This document shows, piece after piece, positions 1 to 15,884 of a stretch of DNA of 64,000 bases. A model generated the notes under the pieces. It had not been told where the DNA came from. It did not search any database and saw only the letters and a list, made by a program, of their open reading frames with translations. The stretch spans positions 372,001 to 436,000 of the forward strand of contig JAVHKY010000077.1 of assembly GCA_035079385.1 (NCBI GenBank). The letters are read 5' to 3'. Every line of letters begins with the position of its first letter. The stretch's first letter is position 1. A program made the translations under genes and the position numbers. The DNA comes from Aspidiotus rigidus. Its lineage: Eukaryota > Arthropoda > Insecta > Hemiptera > Diaspididae.

Positions 1-98
1 CCTGTTTTATGGAGGGTTTTTTGAGAAATTTGCCGTGCGCCGTCCGGCGGAAAACTAAGAAAGATTTTGACTCCTGTTGTATACGACTTCGAGGATGA

Positions 99-460
99 CA
101 TGTTTCAAGTCCCCCTTCTATCATAATATAGTTCGAGAGTTGAAATTTTTCCATGTCCCTCTCCTATCATATATAGCTCAAAAGTTAAAATTTTTTCGAA
201 GTCTCCTTCCTATCCTATAAAGCTCGAGAGTCACAACTTTTTCAAGTCCCCCTCCTATCGAATATAGCTTGGAGGTCCAAGTTTCAACAGGGAACCTGTT
301 TTAAGGTGGGTTTTTTGAGAAATTTGCCGTGCGCCGTCCGACGAAAAGCTTGGAAAAATTTCGGCTCCTATTGTATATAGCTTGGGAGATGGAATTTTTT
401 CAAGTCCCTCTCCTATCATGTATAGCTCGAGAGTCAAGAAAAATGTAGATTCTCGAAATA
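99..460 (-). repeat. Reverse-orientation array of the 45-bp satellite
   Basis: Five to seven degenerate units, each containing a CCTATCAT-ATATAGCTC core followed by GAGAGT and a run of T, are the reverse complement of the units at 1420-1640 and 3590-4020. Two are separated by a short block with AGGGAACCTGTTTTA. The units are diverged and interrupted. I see no gene. Confidence 0.7.
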
Positions 461-778
461 TATTATACTAGACTCGTAGTAGGTCTACGCCTTTTTAACA
501 GGGAACCTGTTCTATGGTTTTTTTTTTTTTTGAGAAATTTGCTGTGCACCATGCGCCGTTCGGCAAAAAATTTGGAAAAATTTCCACTCTGTAGCCATAT
601 ACGATGGGAGGGGGACTGGAAGAAATTTCGATTCTTGAACTATATACGATATAGCGTCCGGCAAAAAACTTGAAAAAATGTTGACTCTCCAGCTGTGTAT
701 GATAGCAGGGGGACAAGGTCTACTAGCATTATACTAGGTGTAGACTTGCCTGAATTCTTAATGCCAAAGCCGATTTGA

Positions 779-1227
779 CTCATAAAACAGGTTCCCTGTG
801 TTCCTTCGTTAAGGAAGCCGTCGTTTTTTTTGAGAAATAGGCTGTGCGCGGACCTGCGGAAAACTTAGACAAACTCACGGTTCTTTAACGGAGTTGAACG
901 AGGGCTGGCAGGGAACCTGTTTTATGGGGTATGTGGCTATGAAGAATTGGTGTGTGAAGCATTGCATATCTAGTTACTTGAAGGGGCTATCTTTCAGGCT
1001 ATATACACCGATCTCCGGGTTATATGTGCCCATACAAGGTTGTCCTTATGGTGTTTGAAGTGTTGCATATCTAGCTCATTGAAGGTGTAAAGTCAATTGA
1101 TGTACGAAATATTGCATATCTAGTTACTCGAAGGGACTATATTTCAGATTTCATACACCGGGCTATATATAAAACGACGGCTTCCTTAACGAAGTTAAGC
1201 GAGGAACGCAGGGAACCTGTTTTATGA
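779..1227. repeat. Foldback unit with AACAGGTTCCCTG arms
   Basis: An arm at 779-828 (containing AAAACAGGTTCCCTG and AAGGAAGCCGTCG) recurs as its reverse complement at 1168-1227, enclosing about 340 bp. The enclosed part repeats a 'gcatatctagttact' motif. Single arms recur at 4141-4216, 4260-4290, 4436-4480 and 4570-4600, and more weakly near 18815-18850 and 18970-19000. This is a dispersed inverted-repeat family; no coding potential is seen. Confidence 0.65.
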
Positions 1228-1419
1228 GTAAAATGGGATTTGGTATTAAAAATTCAAGGAAGCCTAGACCTAGATAAAGATAGTATAAAGAAGGACTAGA
1301 CCTACTATAAGCCTAGTACAATACAGTTTGATAGTCTAAATTTTTCTCGAATCTCGAGCTATATATAAATTTGCCATGCGCCATCCGCCGTCCACCGTCC
1401 AGCAAAAAACTTGGAAAAA

Positions 1420-1640
1420 TTTCGACTCTCGAGCCATATATGATCGGAGAGGGACTTGGAAAAATTTCGACTCTCGAGCTATATATGGTAGGAGGGCGAC
1501 TTGGAAAAATTTCGATCCTCGAGCTATATATGATAGGAGGGGGACTTGAAAAATTTCGATCCTCGAGCCATATATGATAGGAGGGGGATTTCGAAAAATT
1601 TCGATCCTCGAGCTATACATGATAGGAGGGGGAATTGGAA
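1420..1640 (+). repeat. 45-bp satellite array, about five units
   Basis: Units contain ATATGATAGGAGGGGGACTT followed by GGAAAAATTTCGA and a CTCGAGC box. The period of 45 bp (15 codons) leaves reading frames open in both directions, so the apparent proteins here are by-products of the repeat length. Confidence 0.8.
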
Positions 1641-1917
1641 ATAAGAAACATGTCAAATTTTCTGGCATAGCCAAATAAATGAAAATCATGTTCCATGTCT
1701 TTTATATTTTATCAGTCATCTTGAAATATTTCAGTCTAGGCTTCTACTAGGTCAAGTGTTCGTGAGATATTATTCGTTTACCCCTTTACCTATCTTGGCG
1801 TCGTATAAGTCTTCTATGAGAAATATCCGCTCGTTCGCCCCCTGTCTCGCTGTTGTATTGGAATGGTATGAGACAATTCAAGTCTAGGGGACTTGGAAAA
1901 ATTTCGACCATCCAGCC

Positions 1918-1971
1918 TTTATTTATTTAATTATTTAATTATTTAATTATTTTATTATTTAATTATTTATT

Positions 1972-2003
<32 letters not shown>

Positions 2004-2014
2004 TTATTAATTCT
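1918..2014. repeat. TTTA/ATTT microsatellite
   Basis: About 95 bp of ATTT and AATT tetranucleotide repeats, directly before a unit that recurs at 1749-1815 and 2690-2720. Confidence 0.9.
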
Positions 2015-2062
2015 TGTTCTACGTCAAGTGTTCGTGAGATATTATTCGTTTACCCCTTTACC

Positions 2063-2692
2063 CAGTGTTTCTCAACCAGTGTGCCGCAAGCCCGCCTCAG
2101 GTGTGCCGCAAAATTTTGATCAAAAACATGAATCGACATGAACTGAAAAAAGAATTGCAAATTTTTTTTTATTTACTCGAAAAAGTGATCAAAAGCACTA
2201 CCTGACCTATGTGTTTCAATTTTTGAATCATGTCAATTCCAGTTATAATTACTTAAACTTGAGTCCAAACCTGCACTCAATGTCATAAAAATCAAGAACT
2301 TTCTGCGACTCGGCAAAAAATATACAGATTGTATTCCATATTTCCTCATAAATTTCGGAATTAGAAGAGGCCAGAGGTTTTCAGTAAATGCAAGAAATAT
2401 CCAGACACTTTTGCGCGTATATTGGTGCCAAAATTTTCTTGAGTCCCAACAGAAGATCAAAGCTCTTGTTTCCCGGAACCGCAGTATGTATAGAGAAAGA
2501 GGGATGAGGCCTCATATAGCCATCTTATAGGCCACAAATTCTGAATTCAGGAGGAGGAAATCAGTAGAGACACAAAAATTTCAAAACGCACAAACCTTTT
2601 CGATACAATCTGGAGTTCTGGAAATACTGTGCCGCAGTAATATCGTCTCAAGAAGAAGTGTGCCGCGATGTACAAAAGGTTGAGAAACACTG
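2063..2692. mobile_element. hAT-like non-autonomous DNA transposon (630 bp)
   Basis: The element begins CAGTGTTTCTCAACC and ends GGTTGAGAAACACTG, a perfect 15-bp terminal inverted repeat of the kind known from hAT (Buster/Charlie) elements. It is flanked by the identical 8-bp sequence CCTTTACC at 2055-2062 and 2693-2700, the target-site duplication length of hAT. The same host repeat without insertion is at 1776-1810, an empty-site copy. The interior has only short frames and no transposase, so an autonomous relative elsewhere must have moved it. Confidence 0.93.
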
Positions 2693-3000
2693 CCTTTACC
2701 TATCTTGGCGTCGTATAAGTCTTGTAAGAGAAATATTTTGAGGTAATTGTGGGTGTTCTATATTTTGAGGTATCAACTTTCGTGTGGCGAACGAGCGATC
2801 TCGCTGTTGTATTGGAATGGTATGAGAAAATTCAAGTCTTCTATGAGAAATATGAGGTAGCGCGAACTCACTCCGCTCGTTCGCCCCCTCTCTCGCTGTT
2901 GTATTGGAATGGTATGAGACAATTCAAGTCTAGGGGACGTGGAAAAATTTCGACTATGCAGCCATATATGATAGGAAGAGGGACTTGGAAAATTTTCTAA

Positions 3001-3078
3001 TTATTAATTATATTATTTAATTAATTATTTATTTATTTATTTATTTAATTATTTAATTATTTGATTATTTAATTATTT

Positions 3079-3115
<37 letters not shown>

Positions 3116-3349
3116 TCAATTATTAATTATTATTATTACGCGGGGTGTACTCGCGATTTTCTGAATCACCCGCGGGGTAGAGATGTGCACGGACGCACGC
3201 TTGCACGGACGCACGGTAATTAATTATTTAATTATTTAATTATTTAATTATTTAATTATTTATATATTTATATATTTAATTATTTAATTATTTAATTATT
3301 TAATTATTTAATTATTTAATTATTTAATTATTTAATTATTTATTTATTT

Positions 3350-3442
<93 letters not shown>

Positions 3443-3450
3443 TTATTAAT
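3001..3450. repeat. TTTA microsatellite tracts with GC-rich islands
   Basis: Long ATTT/AATT tetranucleotide tracts at 3001-3120 and 3219-3445 alternate with a 'cgcggggtgtactcgcga' block (3137-3180, repeated at 3460-3505) and a short GCACGGACGCACG repeat near 3190-3210. Confidence 0.9.
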
Positions 3451-3589
3451 TATTATTATTACGCGGGGTGTACTCGCGAATTTCTGAATCACCCACGGGG
3501 TAGAGATTTCTTTTGACGGGGGGGGGGGGAGGGGGTGTACTCGCGAGTTTCAAAATCGGGGTCCGGCGAGAGAAAAGACATGGAACATG

Positions 3590-4020
3590 TCAAAATTTCG
3601 ATTCTCGAGCTATATATGATAGGAGGGGGACTTGGAAAAATTTCGACTCTCGAGCCATACATGATAGGAGGGGGACTCGGAAAAATTTCGACTCTTAAGC
3701 TATGTATGATAGGAGGGGGACTTGGAAAAATTTTGACTCTCGAGCCATATATGATAGGAGGAGGACTTGGAAAAATGTCGACTCTGAGCTATTTATGATA
3801 GGAGGGGGGCTTTAAAAAATTTCGACTCTTAAGCCATATAATTATGATAGGAGAGGGACTTGGAAAAATTTCGACTCTCGAGCCATATATGATAGGAGGG
3901 GGACTTGGAAGAATTTCGACTCTCGAGCCATATACAATAGGAGAGGGCCTTAGAAGAATTGCGACTCTCGAGCTATATATGATATGAAAGGGACTTGGAC
4001 AAATTTCAACTCTGGAGCTA
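3590..4020 (+). repeat. 45-bp satellite array, about ten units
   Basis: Head-to-tail units with the same core as 1420-1640 (ATATGATAGGAGGGGGACTT). Units in the middle are nearly identical at exactly 45 bp; those at the end (from about 3830) carry indels and decay. The array ends in a CTAG-rich block at 4060-4140. Confidence 0.85.
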
Positions 4021-4059
4021 TCATATACAGCTGGAGATTCGAGAAAAATTTAGACTCTC

Positions 4060-4620
4060 GAACTATGTTATACTAGGCTTAGATTAGGTCAAGGCCTTCT
4101 TTATACTAGCTTTATCTAGGTCTAGGCTTCCTTGAATTTTCAATACCATATCCCATTCGACTCATAAAACAGGTTCCCTGCGTTCTTCGTTTAACTTCGT
4201 TAAGGAAGCCGTCGTTTTTCTAAGTTTTTCGCTGGACGGCGCACGGCGGACGGCGCACGGCTAATTTCTCAAAAAGCCCCCCATAAAACAGGTTCCCTGT
4301 TAAAATTTCGACTCCCAAGCTAGAAAAATTTAGACTCTCAAACTATATTGTACTAGGCTTACAGTAGGTCTAGGCTTTCTTTATACTAGCTTTATCTAGG
4401 TCTAGGCTTCCTTGAATTTTCAATACCAAATCCCATTTGACTCATAAAACAGGTTCCCTGCGTTCCTCGAAGCTGTCGTTTTTCTAAGTCCCTCTCCTAT
4501 CAGAAATGGCTTGAGAGTCGAAATTTTTCTACGTTTTTTGCTGGACGGCGGACGGCGCACGGCAAATTTCTCAAAAAGCCCCCCATAAAACAGGTTCACT
4601 GTTAAAAACTGATCTGTGAC
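4060..4620. repeat. CTAG-rich degenerate repeats and foldback arms
   Basis: Two copies of a block with 'tactaggctta', 'ctagcttta' and 'ctaggtctaggcttcc' (4065-4140 and 4350-4410), each followed by an AACAGGTTCCCTG arm. Related CTAG-rich sequence recurs at 420-490, 1255-1320, 6160-6490, 19440-19850 and 36780-36900, so it is a dispersed family. No gene seen. Confidence 0.6.
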
Positions 4621-7600
4621 GTGATCAGATTTGACGTTACAAGGTCCGCCCCCTAAGCTACATATGATAGGACTTCCACTGCTCAAAAATGACCGTAGAA
4701 CACGTTATAACGAGACAAGGAAGAGTCTATTTCGTTTAGAAGTACTATACTTTGAATCTTCGAATGCGTTTTTCTCAAGACTAACTTTTTCATTGGAGGC
4801 CTTTTTTCCACGCAGCGCTTCAATTGTAAAAAAAAAATATATCATTATCATGTAGTGAATTGTATCTACTTGAAAAAAATTTTGACATGTTTCAGTTCTT
4901 TTCTGAGGCTCCATACACTATTGGAAAATTGTGAGTACCACCCTCCCCCCTCCCCCTGATAATGGACAGAAAATTTTCGAGAAAAATTTTTATACCTCGG
5001 TGGTGATTGAGAAATCTGCGAGTACCACCCCCTACGTTTCAGGCTAGTTTAGTATCTATGCTGTATAGGAGAAGAAGAAGAAGAAGAGAAGTACTTATGC
5101 TAAACCGAGACAGGGACCAAGAAAGAGGGCGAACGAGCGGAGCGAGTGGGGCCCACAAAAGTTGATAGATCAATAAATATTTCTCATACTAGATTCATAA
5201 GACACCAAGAAAGGGGGCAAACGAGCGGAGCGAGTGAGCCCCACGAAAGGCAATATATTTCTCATTCCTGACTTATAGGCGAAGGAGCGGACAGGCTAGT
5301 TTAGTATATATTGTTCGTAAGAGACAACAACACTACCTAACGTTCTTTTTAAACAGCCGGAGAAGACATGAAATATGATCCTTATTCATTTGGCTACGCC
5401 AGAAAATCTTGTATAGTTGGTCATTGCTTCTTTTTTCTTTCAAGTGGTGCATCAAAATATTGACAATAACTAATTTTTTTGCTGATTTTTACCTTTAAAA
5501 ATACAACTTTCTCTGATAAAAAAACTTTATAGAACTCTTATAATCTCTCTAGAATATTTCGAAAGGTATTTCAGATACATTTCATCCCATCGCTCTTCAA
5601 AGATGGCGCAATACCTGCCTTCATCCAAGATATACCTGTCAACAATTTTCAAACCACTTATGAATTAGGAGAATTCGGCAACGTGAATATTGTTCTACAC
5701 GAGTATTTTAGTTAAGGGAGAGAAATTCGATTTTTTAATAATATTTATATCAAACCACAGAAGTTACTATTTTCCAATTTTAACTCTCTTCAGAGCATAT
5801 GAGGATCTATCTGTAAAAAGGGTGTGTGTCTGTCGGACGCCCTTTTTTGTGCGTTTCAGTTTTTTTTTAAACTCATGATTTTTTTCATCTCAGAAAAAAG
5901 GTCGTGCGCTGTCATATTTTCAAGGATCTCTACTTTGTTTGTTACTGAATGTATTCAAAATATCATTGTTGCATCTTATAAAAGAAGAGTCTTATTCTTC
6001 TTTTTTTTTAAAAAAATAGGAAGTTTGTTTTTTCTCGCTCGAGAAAGAAGCATTTTGCCGTCAAGGCCCGTTTTTGACATATTTCATAATCTTTCCTCAG
6101 ACCTTACCCCTAATTTCAAATTCTGCGGGTGCCCCCAGTATGATGTATGCTAAATAAGTAGCTTAGTTATACTATACTGTATATTAGGGCTCTAGTATAT
6201 TAATTGGGAAACTAAGAAGCTTTTGGAGGGATGAGCGAATTTGTTTAGATTAAGTCTAGTGGGCAGTACTGAGCCTTGGTAGGCCTAATATAGGGCCCTA
6301 GGATTATATAAGGGTTGTACTAGACCTGTACATAGACAGTATACAGGACTTGGACTAGGCTAAGAAAGGAGTGAATTAGTCAGTTTCACATACAGCATAC
6401 CAGACTAAGAAAAGGAGCTAAGTCTCAGGCTTATACTAGATCCGCACATGAACAGTATAATGGACATAGAGTAGACTAACAAGACCTATCGGCGTGCATT
6501 CCTCTCTCCCCCCCTCATTGTCAATAGATTATTTTCGTGCCTCTCCGCACTTGTTTTGCCTGTTAATGGTCAACTTATACTTTGTTTTCCATCCTCGATA
6601 GTGCAATTCTCATGAAATGGAGGATCCTCAGTCGCGGATAAAGCGCTTCTGCGGATAATAAGAAGTCTGCTCCAGGCCGCTAAATAACCAGTCCAGCCTC
6701 AGTAATCCTCTTCTCCCCTCTCTCAACAGTACCGATCGATAATCTGATCTTAGAGAGCTTTAATGATTGTGACAGACATCGCACTGCTCTTCTACTGAAG
6801 ATATGCCGGTTTGGGTGTTGAGCCGGAAATCGGTATGCTTGGCAATCAAGTTTAATAGTTTGGTAACATCATATGAATCCAAATTCGTAGAGTGTGCGAG
6901 CCCATATTTTTCACAATGTGACGATATGCAACAAGTCAACTAGGGAATGAACAAGTGTTGATAGGTATGCAGATTGTTTCTTTTACACATCAAACAAAAG
7001 ATTCAATATAAAAATTTTAAATATAGTTGTCTTTGGTAGGTCAAGATACTCGAATAATACGCACACGCACAAGTGCCTAAGTAATTTATAATTTCGAATA
7101 TTAATACTTTTTTTTAATGTTTTTTCTTTCTTTCCAATTTTCAATTTACGTCTTCTCCTACTCCCATGATTTCCATTTCTTTCGTTTTCCAAACTTTTAG
7201 CGCCAAATTAGGTTGCAGAACGAGCGAATTTTCCCGCCGATGTGATAAATTACTTCAAAATGGGTTGAAAATCGTAAATGAACGCTTCAAGGACATTTGT
7301 ATCCTCCATGTGCAGCGAGTTCGATACTCGAACATAGACCTCATGTTTGCCGGGTGAAATAGTTGTTAAATTTTTTCTCAACGCCTTCATTGAAAAAAAA
7401 TTACGATTTTGTCTGTCGCCTAATACGTCAAGGCCTTCAAGTTTTTAAAATCGATAGGCCGCGTTTGATAAGTGATTTTTTCGATACATTTTTTTCTAAA
7501 TTAATCTTCCATTTGCATCAAGGAATTCAAATTTTCAAAGATAGATTCACGTTCTCAAAATAGACCGCATGATCGCGTAAAGAAAACTCACTTCGCACGA

Positions 7601-9047
7601 GAAAAATTAATAAAAATTAAAATATACTAACGTACAACAGATACGAAATTGAATGAAACCTTTTTTTCTTTTATTTCAATTTTAAGAAAAGTTTTGGCAA
7701 ATACTAAATTTTAAAAGCTCTAGAAAGAAAACAAGGGAAGGCCGTTTAATCGGGAGTTTAAGATCAGCACACATCGGAAAGTTCCAACCCAACGAATTAT
7801 TCGCACGTAGTTTCAAATGATAATCGCATTTAGAATGTCAAGTTTCAAAAATAAAACCCGATAGGTACTTTTGTAAAAAAAGAAAAATGAGATAAACACT
7901 GGATGTCCTTCGGCTCGAGAGTAATTTTTGGAAATATGACACCTTTGAGAAAGAAGCAAAAGTTATTGGAAGCATAGGCTTTAGTTTAGCCCGACAAATC
8001 ACACGATAACTATGTATTTTGGAGTATTTGCAGTACTCAAGTCGACTTCTTGAATTGTGTCTAAATCACGTCGACAGTTTCTCTATTTTAAAAGACAATA
8101 CTTCAAAAACTTTTCAGCGTTTGAAGCTTTACGAATATCACGAACAAACATTTCTGATCGTCTATCACACACGATCATCATGTGTTTCAATGTTTTCAAG
8201 TTTCAAAAATACCCCAGTAGAAATCTTCCAATCTCTGAATTATTGCTGTCAGTAATAGATTTTCTTCATACACGAAAAACAACGTATATTCAGAAATAGA
8301 TTGAAACCCACAGTACTCATTAGGTACTGCACTATTAGTTACCGCGTACTTCCTTGCAATACTTTTATTTTTCTCTTCAACGTACAATTCCATTCGTGAA
8401 GATTATTACTCATGACGACGAACAAAGTCGAGGAAGTTCAGTGAACTAGGCTCCTAAAATTTTTTATTTTATATTCCGACTCGGGTGTGCGGAGCGAAAA
8501 TCTGCAGATAATAAGTTTAATAACGTAGACAACATTTTTTACCCGCTCAGAACCTTGAAAATGAAAAAACTTCGACACAAATGAAGAGGATAATGTAACC
8601 TCGTTTTATGATAATTTTCCAGGTTATAGTTTTTTTTTTTTATTATCAAAGAGAATAATCAGCAAGCTATTTAAAATTATAACGTCTACAAAATCGAAAA
8701 TATGCACTTCGTAATGATCAAAAAATAAAAAAAAGAGCATCCACTCTTTTTGTGGATTATGAAAAAATCAATAAATACCGATAAATTAATAAGGTCAACT
8801 AATATCAATGGAAAAAATTGATTCGTACTACAATATATACACTAATACGATCAGAAACGTCTATTATCATAGATATCGTGGGAGGTTTCGCGGAGAGATA
8901 TTCAGAAAACGGTAATAAATTATTCGAACTGAAATAATGAACTCCATTACGCATAGTTACTATACAAAGGAATATGAAACTAGTAAAAATACGTACTTTG
9001 TACGAAATGAATTTGCTTATACAATATCGAATTTGGATAAAAATAAC
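4620..9047. other. Gene-free flank of arfaptin
   Basis: I recognise no gene, RNA or complete transposon here. Visible items: paired 'gagcggagcgagtg' boxes at about 5130-5150 and 5220-5245, which also occur in reverse at 2870-2895; CTAG-rich decayed repeats at 6160-6490; and AT-rich unique sequence from about 6500 onward. The stretch next to 9047 must include the 3' untranslated region of arfaptin, whose end I could not fix. Confidence 0.6.
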
Positions 9048-11964
9048 CTAATGTTCTAACCATGTAACTGAATTCTTTGGCGGCAGTAGTTTGATATTTT
9101 TTATGCAGAAAGTCTTCAGGGTACTTTCCAAAGCTTGTGAATTACCAGAAAAATAAGCATTCACCGCGCTGTTGAGAAGTTGCAATTGTTTTTGCATCAC
9201 TTTTATCTGCACACGAAATAATGACAAATTAGAAAAAATTAAAAATAGTACAAACAATAAAGAAGATGATAATAATTCCTTCAACGTTTTAGAAGCTAGA
9301 AATTTGTTGTTTTGGATGTACCTCAGCTACAGCGAAGTAAAAAAAAAATACTTACTCTATTTTCTTCTAACAAATTCAATTTCACCTCGACATCCCGTCT
9401 CAGTTTTTCAAATTCCTCTTTGTATCTCTCGTAATTCAACTGAGCTTCGTCGATGCGAGCAGTGTTTGCATTAGAGTGAGGCGTTTGAGCTAACGTCTCT
9501 AGATCCGTACGATAAGCGTCGTATTCGACCCTAGAAGTGCCGTAGATCAACTGGTTAAAATAATTTAAGGTCCATAAATTTTGAAAAATGTGTGAATTAG
9601 AAGAGAGGGATTAAATAAAAATATTATCAGCGAGAAGACTCTCTAGCGCAGTTCGCTTTCAAAAACATGACGGCGCTTTCAAAAACATGACGGATTCACT
9701 ACCATATTCCGTAATTTTTGCATTTTGAATTCTTTTAGGATTGGGTCCATTCTTACAAAAAGGTCACGCTTCCCTCTCATTTGAGCGAGGCGGGACTAGG
9801 CTATCAATGGCTCTAATAAACTTCCCCCGGGGCTCAAACTAAACTTCAGCACGTAAGATCCCAGAAGACAAGTTCGTTTCTACGGTAGTTATACTGACAG
9901 GATATGGTACATACTAATGAAACCTGCGCGAGATCTTTCTGTCAACTTACAAATTCTTATAGGGATTAAGAATTCTACTTATCATGAAGGATTATTTTCT
10001 CTTACACGAAAATAGGGTCTCAGAAATTTGTCCGAGCGAAAGTTGACCGACAGAAAAAAGTCACTTGAGAAATTAATCAATGACGAAAGTTGTCCACGTG
10101 AAAATTATTAGTGCGAAAAATCCCGTTTGAGAAATTAGGCAATAACGAAATTTTACAGCATAAGAAAAAAGTGAACTTCGTATCACTCGTTATTGTAGCT
10201 CTCGAACAGCTCGAATAAACCCAGGACGTTGAGCATGATAATAGAAATCGAAAATTCTTATCATTCAATGATATACTTGTGTGTACCAACTACTGTAATT
10301 TTATCATAGGAAGGAAGATGATGATAATACCACCATAAGATATGAGTATTTCGTTTAATCTTTGCTTTTTTACTTCACAAAATTATTCGTCATCTCAGGC
10401 CAGGTCAAATTATTCACCCGATTTTTTTCATGAAAAGGATGACGTCGACAGTGGAGACGACTACTCAACTTATCTAAGGGGTACCGCTCACAATCTCACT
10501 TACCAAGATTTATACATCATAGAATACTTTTCTAATTTAGAACCTTTCAATTTTCAAGAATTTATACTTTTTCTAACACTCAAATTTTGTAACGTCCAAA
10601 TTTCGGACGATTAAATTTTGCCACGTTCAAATTTCGTACGTTCATTTTTCAACAATCACAATTTTCTATCGGTCAATTTTCGCTCGGACAAATTTCATGG
10701 ACTCGGAAATAGATTCTCGTGTTTTAGATTTGCATTTAGAACCGTACTAAAATGGGGAGTGTAACGAAGTACAATTCAAGAAACATACGACTTTTACAGG
10801 ACCTTTTTTCAGAATCTCAGGAGTTTGACAAAAAAAAAAATTGGTTCTCGATTTTCTGATTTCTATAAGATAAAAAGTGAAAACATGTACTTTTTTCGTA
10901 AGTGATTAATTGTAGTACTTTCATTGGATTATGGGACCACTCCTTAAAATGAGTACATTTATAGGAATAATTGTAGGACTGTTAGACATACTGTAAAATT
11001 ATCTTGCACAAAGCGCACGACATACGAGATTTCATCTAGGATTACATATTTTGCAACAAAATACCCAGAAAAATGTGAAAAAGCCAACAACAGGAAATTT
11101 TCTCTCGGTCTAGGCAATAATAGTTCTCATGAAAGGATTACAAATGTAAATAACAGTTCAGCAATTTTTACCTAGCCGCTTCATATTGGCGAATGGTCAT
11201 CAGTGTGTCTTCAATCGTTTTGTTGCATAAAGTATGAATAGATGATAGAAAGAAATTCAACGCATTCAACAACATTTCCCCGTTCTTTGAAAGGTTTTTC
11301 TGAGTTTCCGAATTGGCTTTAAATTCTTCTCGCAGTTCCGGTGACTTTTGACTTAGATCAGCAAACGTATCACTTAAAGCTTGCTGCAGAAAATCGATAA
11401 AATAGTAATTTTACGCTATAGAATGTAGATTTAGACGAGCAAAAAACGTACTTACTTGTGTTTGAATCACATGATTGAAATGACTAGATAACATTCTCGT
11501 TAATCTTAATAAATTGGAATACTTTTTCTGGGTATCTCTCAAAAATTCGATTTGGGTCTCCAAATCTAATACAAATTCGTGATTGTAGTTCAAGCGGTCG
11601 TGACAAAATACCGCTACATTACTCTTTCCACAATCTTACCTTTATCGACTGTCCTTGACGTTTTACCCAACTTTTCGTACATCAATTGTCGTGTGCATTT
11701 GTACGTCGATAAGCCCCAACATTTGATCGTCTCGATTTTAGTTAAAGGAACTTTCGAACTGGAACCGCTCGAAGTTGGAGAAGTGACTGGATTCTCTTCT
11801 TGATCGGCTGCAAATTCCACGAGAAACTTACTCAAAAATCACTTCATCAAGATACAACAGTCTAACTTACGTTCATCAGTTGATGGGTTCCGAAGTTGTG
11901 CGCTTGCATGACCAGAATGGATAACGTTGGCACCATCGTTCATCAAAGACGTTTCTCTTAACAT
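9048..11964 (-). CDS. Arfip: Arfaptin, AH/BAR-domain protein (6 exons, 305 aa)
   Basis: Coding exons on the minus strand: 11871-11964, 11640-11807, 11456-11565, 11172-11383, 9356-9530 and 9048-9206. The joined length is 918 bases, in frame from ATG to stop, all junctions GT-AG. The protein matches arfaptins throughout: [15 protein letters not shown] near residue 57, [58 protein letters not shown] and a C-terminal WLEH. Arfaptins form crescent BAR dimers, bind GTP-loaded Arl1, Arf and Rac at the trans-Golgi, and an amphipathic helix before the BAR domain senses curvature. It is slightly shorter than human arfaptins (about 340 aa), mainly at the N terminus. The 1.6-kb intron 4 carries an inverted-repeat element. 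The gene is head-to-head with CABLES. Confidence 0.95.
10005..10721. mobile_element. Inverted-repeat element in arfaptin intron 4
   Basis: Arms near 10005-10053 and 10668-10721 are reverse complements sharing the core AAATTTGTCCGAGCGAAA and then TTGACCGA. The spacing gives about 715 bp. The interior repeats GAGAAATTA and ACGAAA motifs and has no long frame. I could not identify a target duplication, so the ends are approximate. Confidence 0.6.
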
Positions 11965-12502
11965 TTCTCAACAGATAAGCGGATTATTACTATTCTTCAA
12001 CATGCACAGTTTTTTGAATCTTGGACAGATTGTTATACGGTCGTATGAGACGGTAGATAAGCAAAAGATTAGTTGATGTAAAATCAATAAGCTGCCAAGT
12101 TTTAAAAGATGACGTCACTGTCGACTTATCAATAAAGGAGGAGATTGGTTAGGGTAGGGTAGTATTTAAGCCGAACTCCGAGCACCTACTTGGTGTGCTG
12201 TAATCGTTCTAGTAGGACTTATCAACGATCAGGAAGAAATTCTATTTGTTAAATTACTCGAAAGATATAGTTTACTTGATCGTTAATTTGAATCCACGTA
12301 TGGTGTATTCACGATGTTAGCGAACCTACTCATGATTAATGCAAGAAAATTGGAGAGGCGTGGACGTCTGCGAAGTTGGGTAAACACAGATAAAAAAAAA
12401 CATTGAGAAAAATTTAATGATAAGGATATATAATTCATTTTTCTCAATTTTTTCAATATTTGAACTATTCTCAATTCATTATAATATTTTGAGACCCAGT
12501 GA
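11965..12502. promoter_or_regulatory. Divergent arfaptin/CABLES promoter with GATA motifs
   Basis: 538 bp separate the two start codons. It holds two AGATAAG motifs (11973-11979, 12055-12061) and two CTTATC motifs, the same site on the other strand (12125-12130, 12218-12223). WGATAR is the binding sequence of GATA factors. It must contain both 5' untranslated regions and core promoters; I cannot place the transcription starts. Confidence 0.5.

Positions 12503-15884
<3,382 letters not shown>

Noticed and set aside
3513..3798. Overlapping frames of 61 and 87 codons with 15-residue repeats
   Set aside because: Products of the 45-bp satellite period; also open on the other strand and not gene-like.
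1420..4020. CRISPR-like regular repeats
   Set aside because: Units are contiguous without unique spacers, and the genome is eukaryotic.
5824..6153. 109-codon plus-strand frame
   Set aside because: Rich in F and K from T and A runs, with no family similarity and no convincing splice context.
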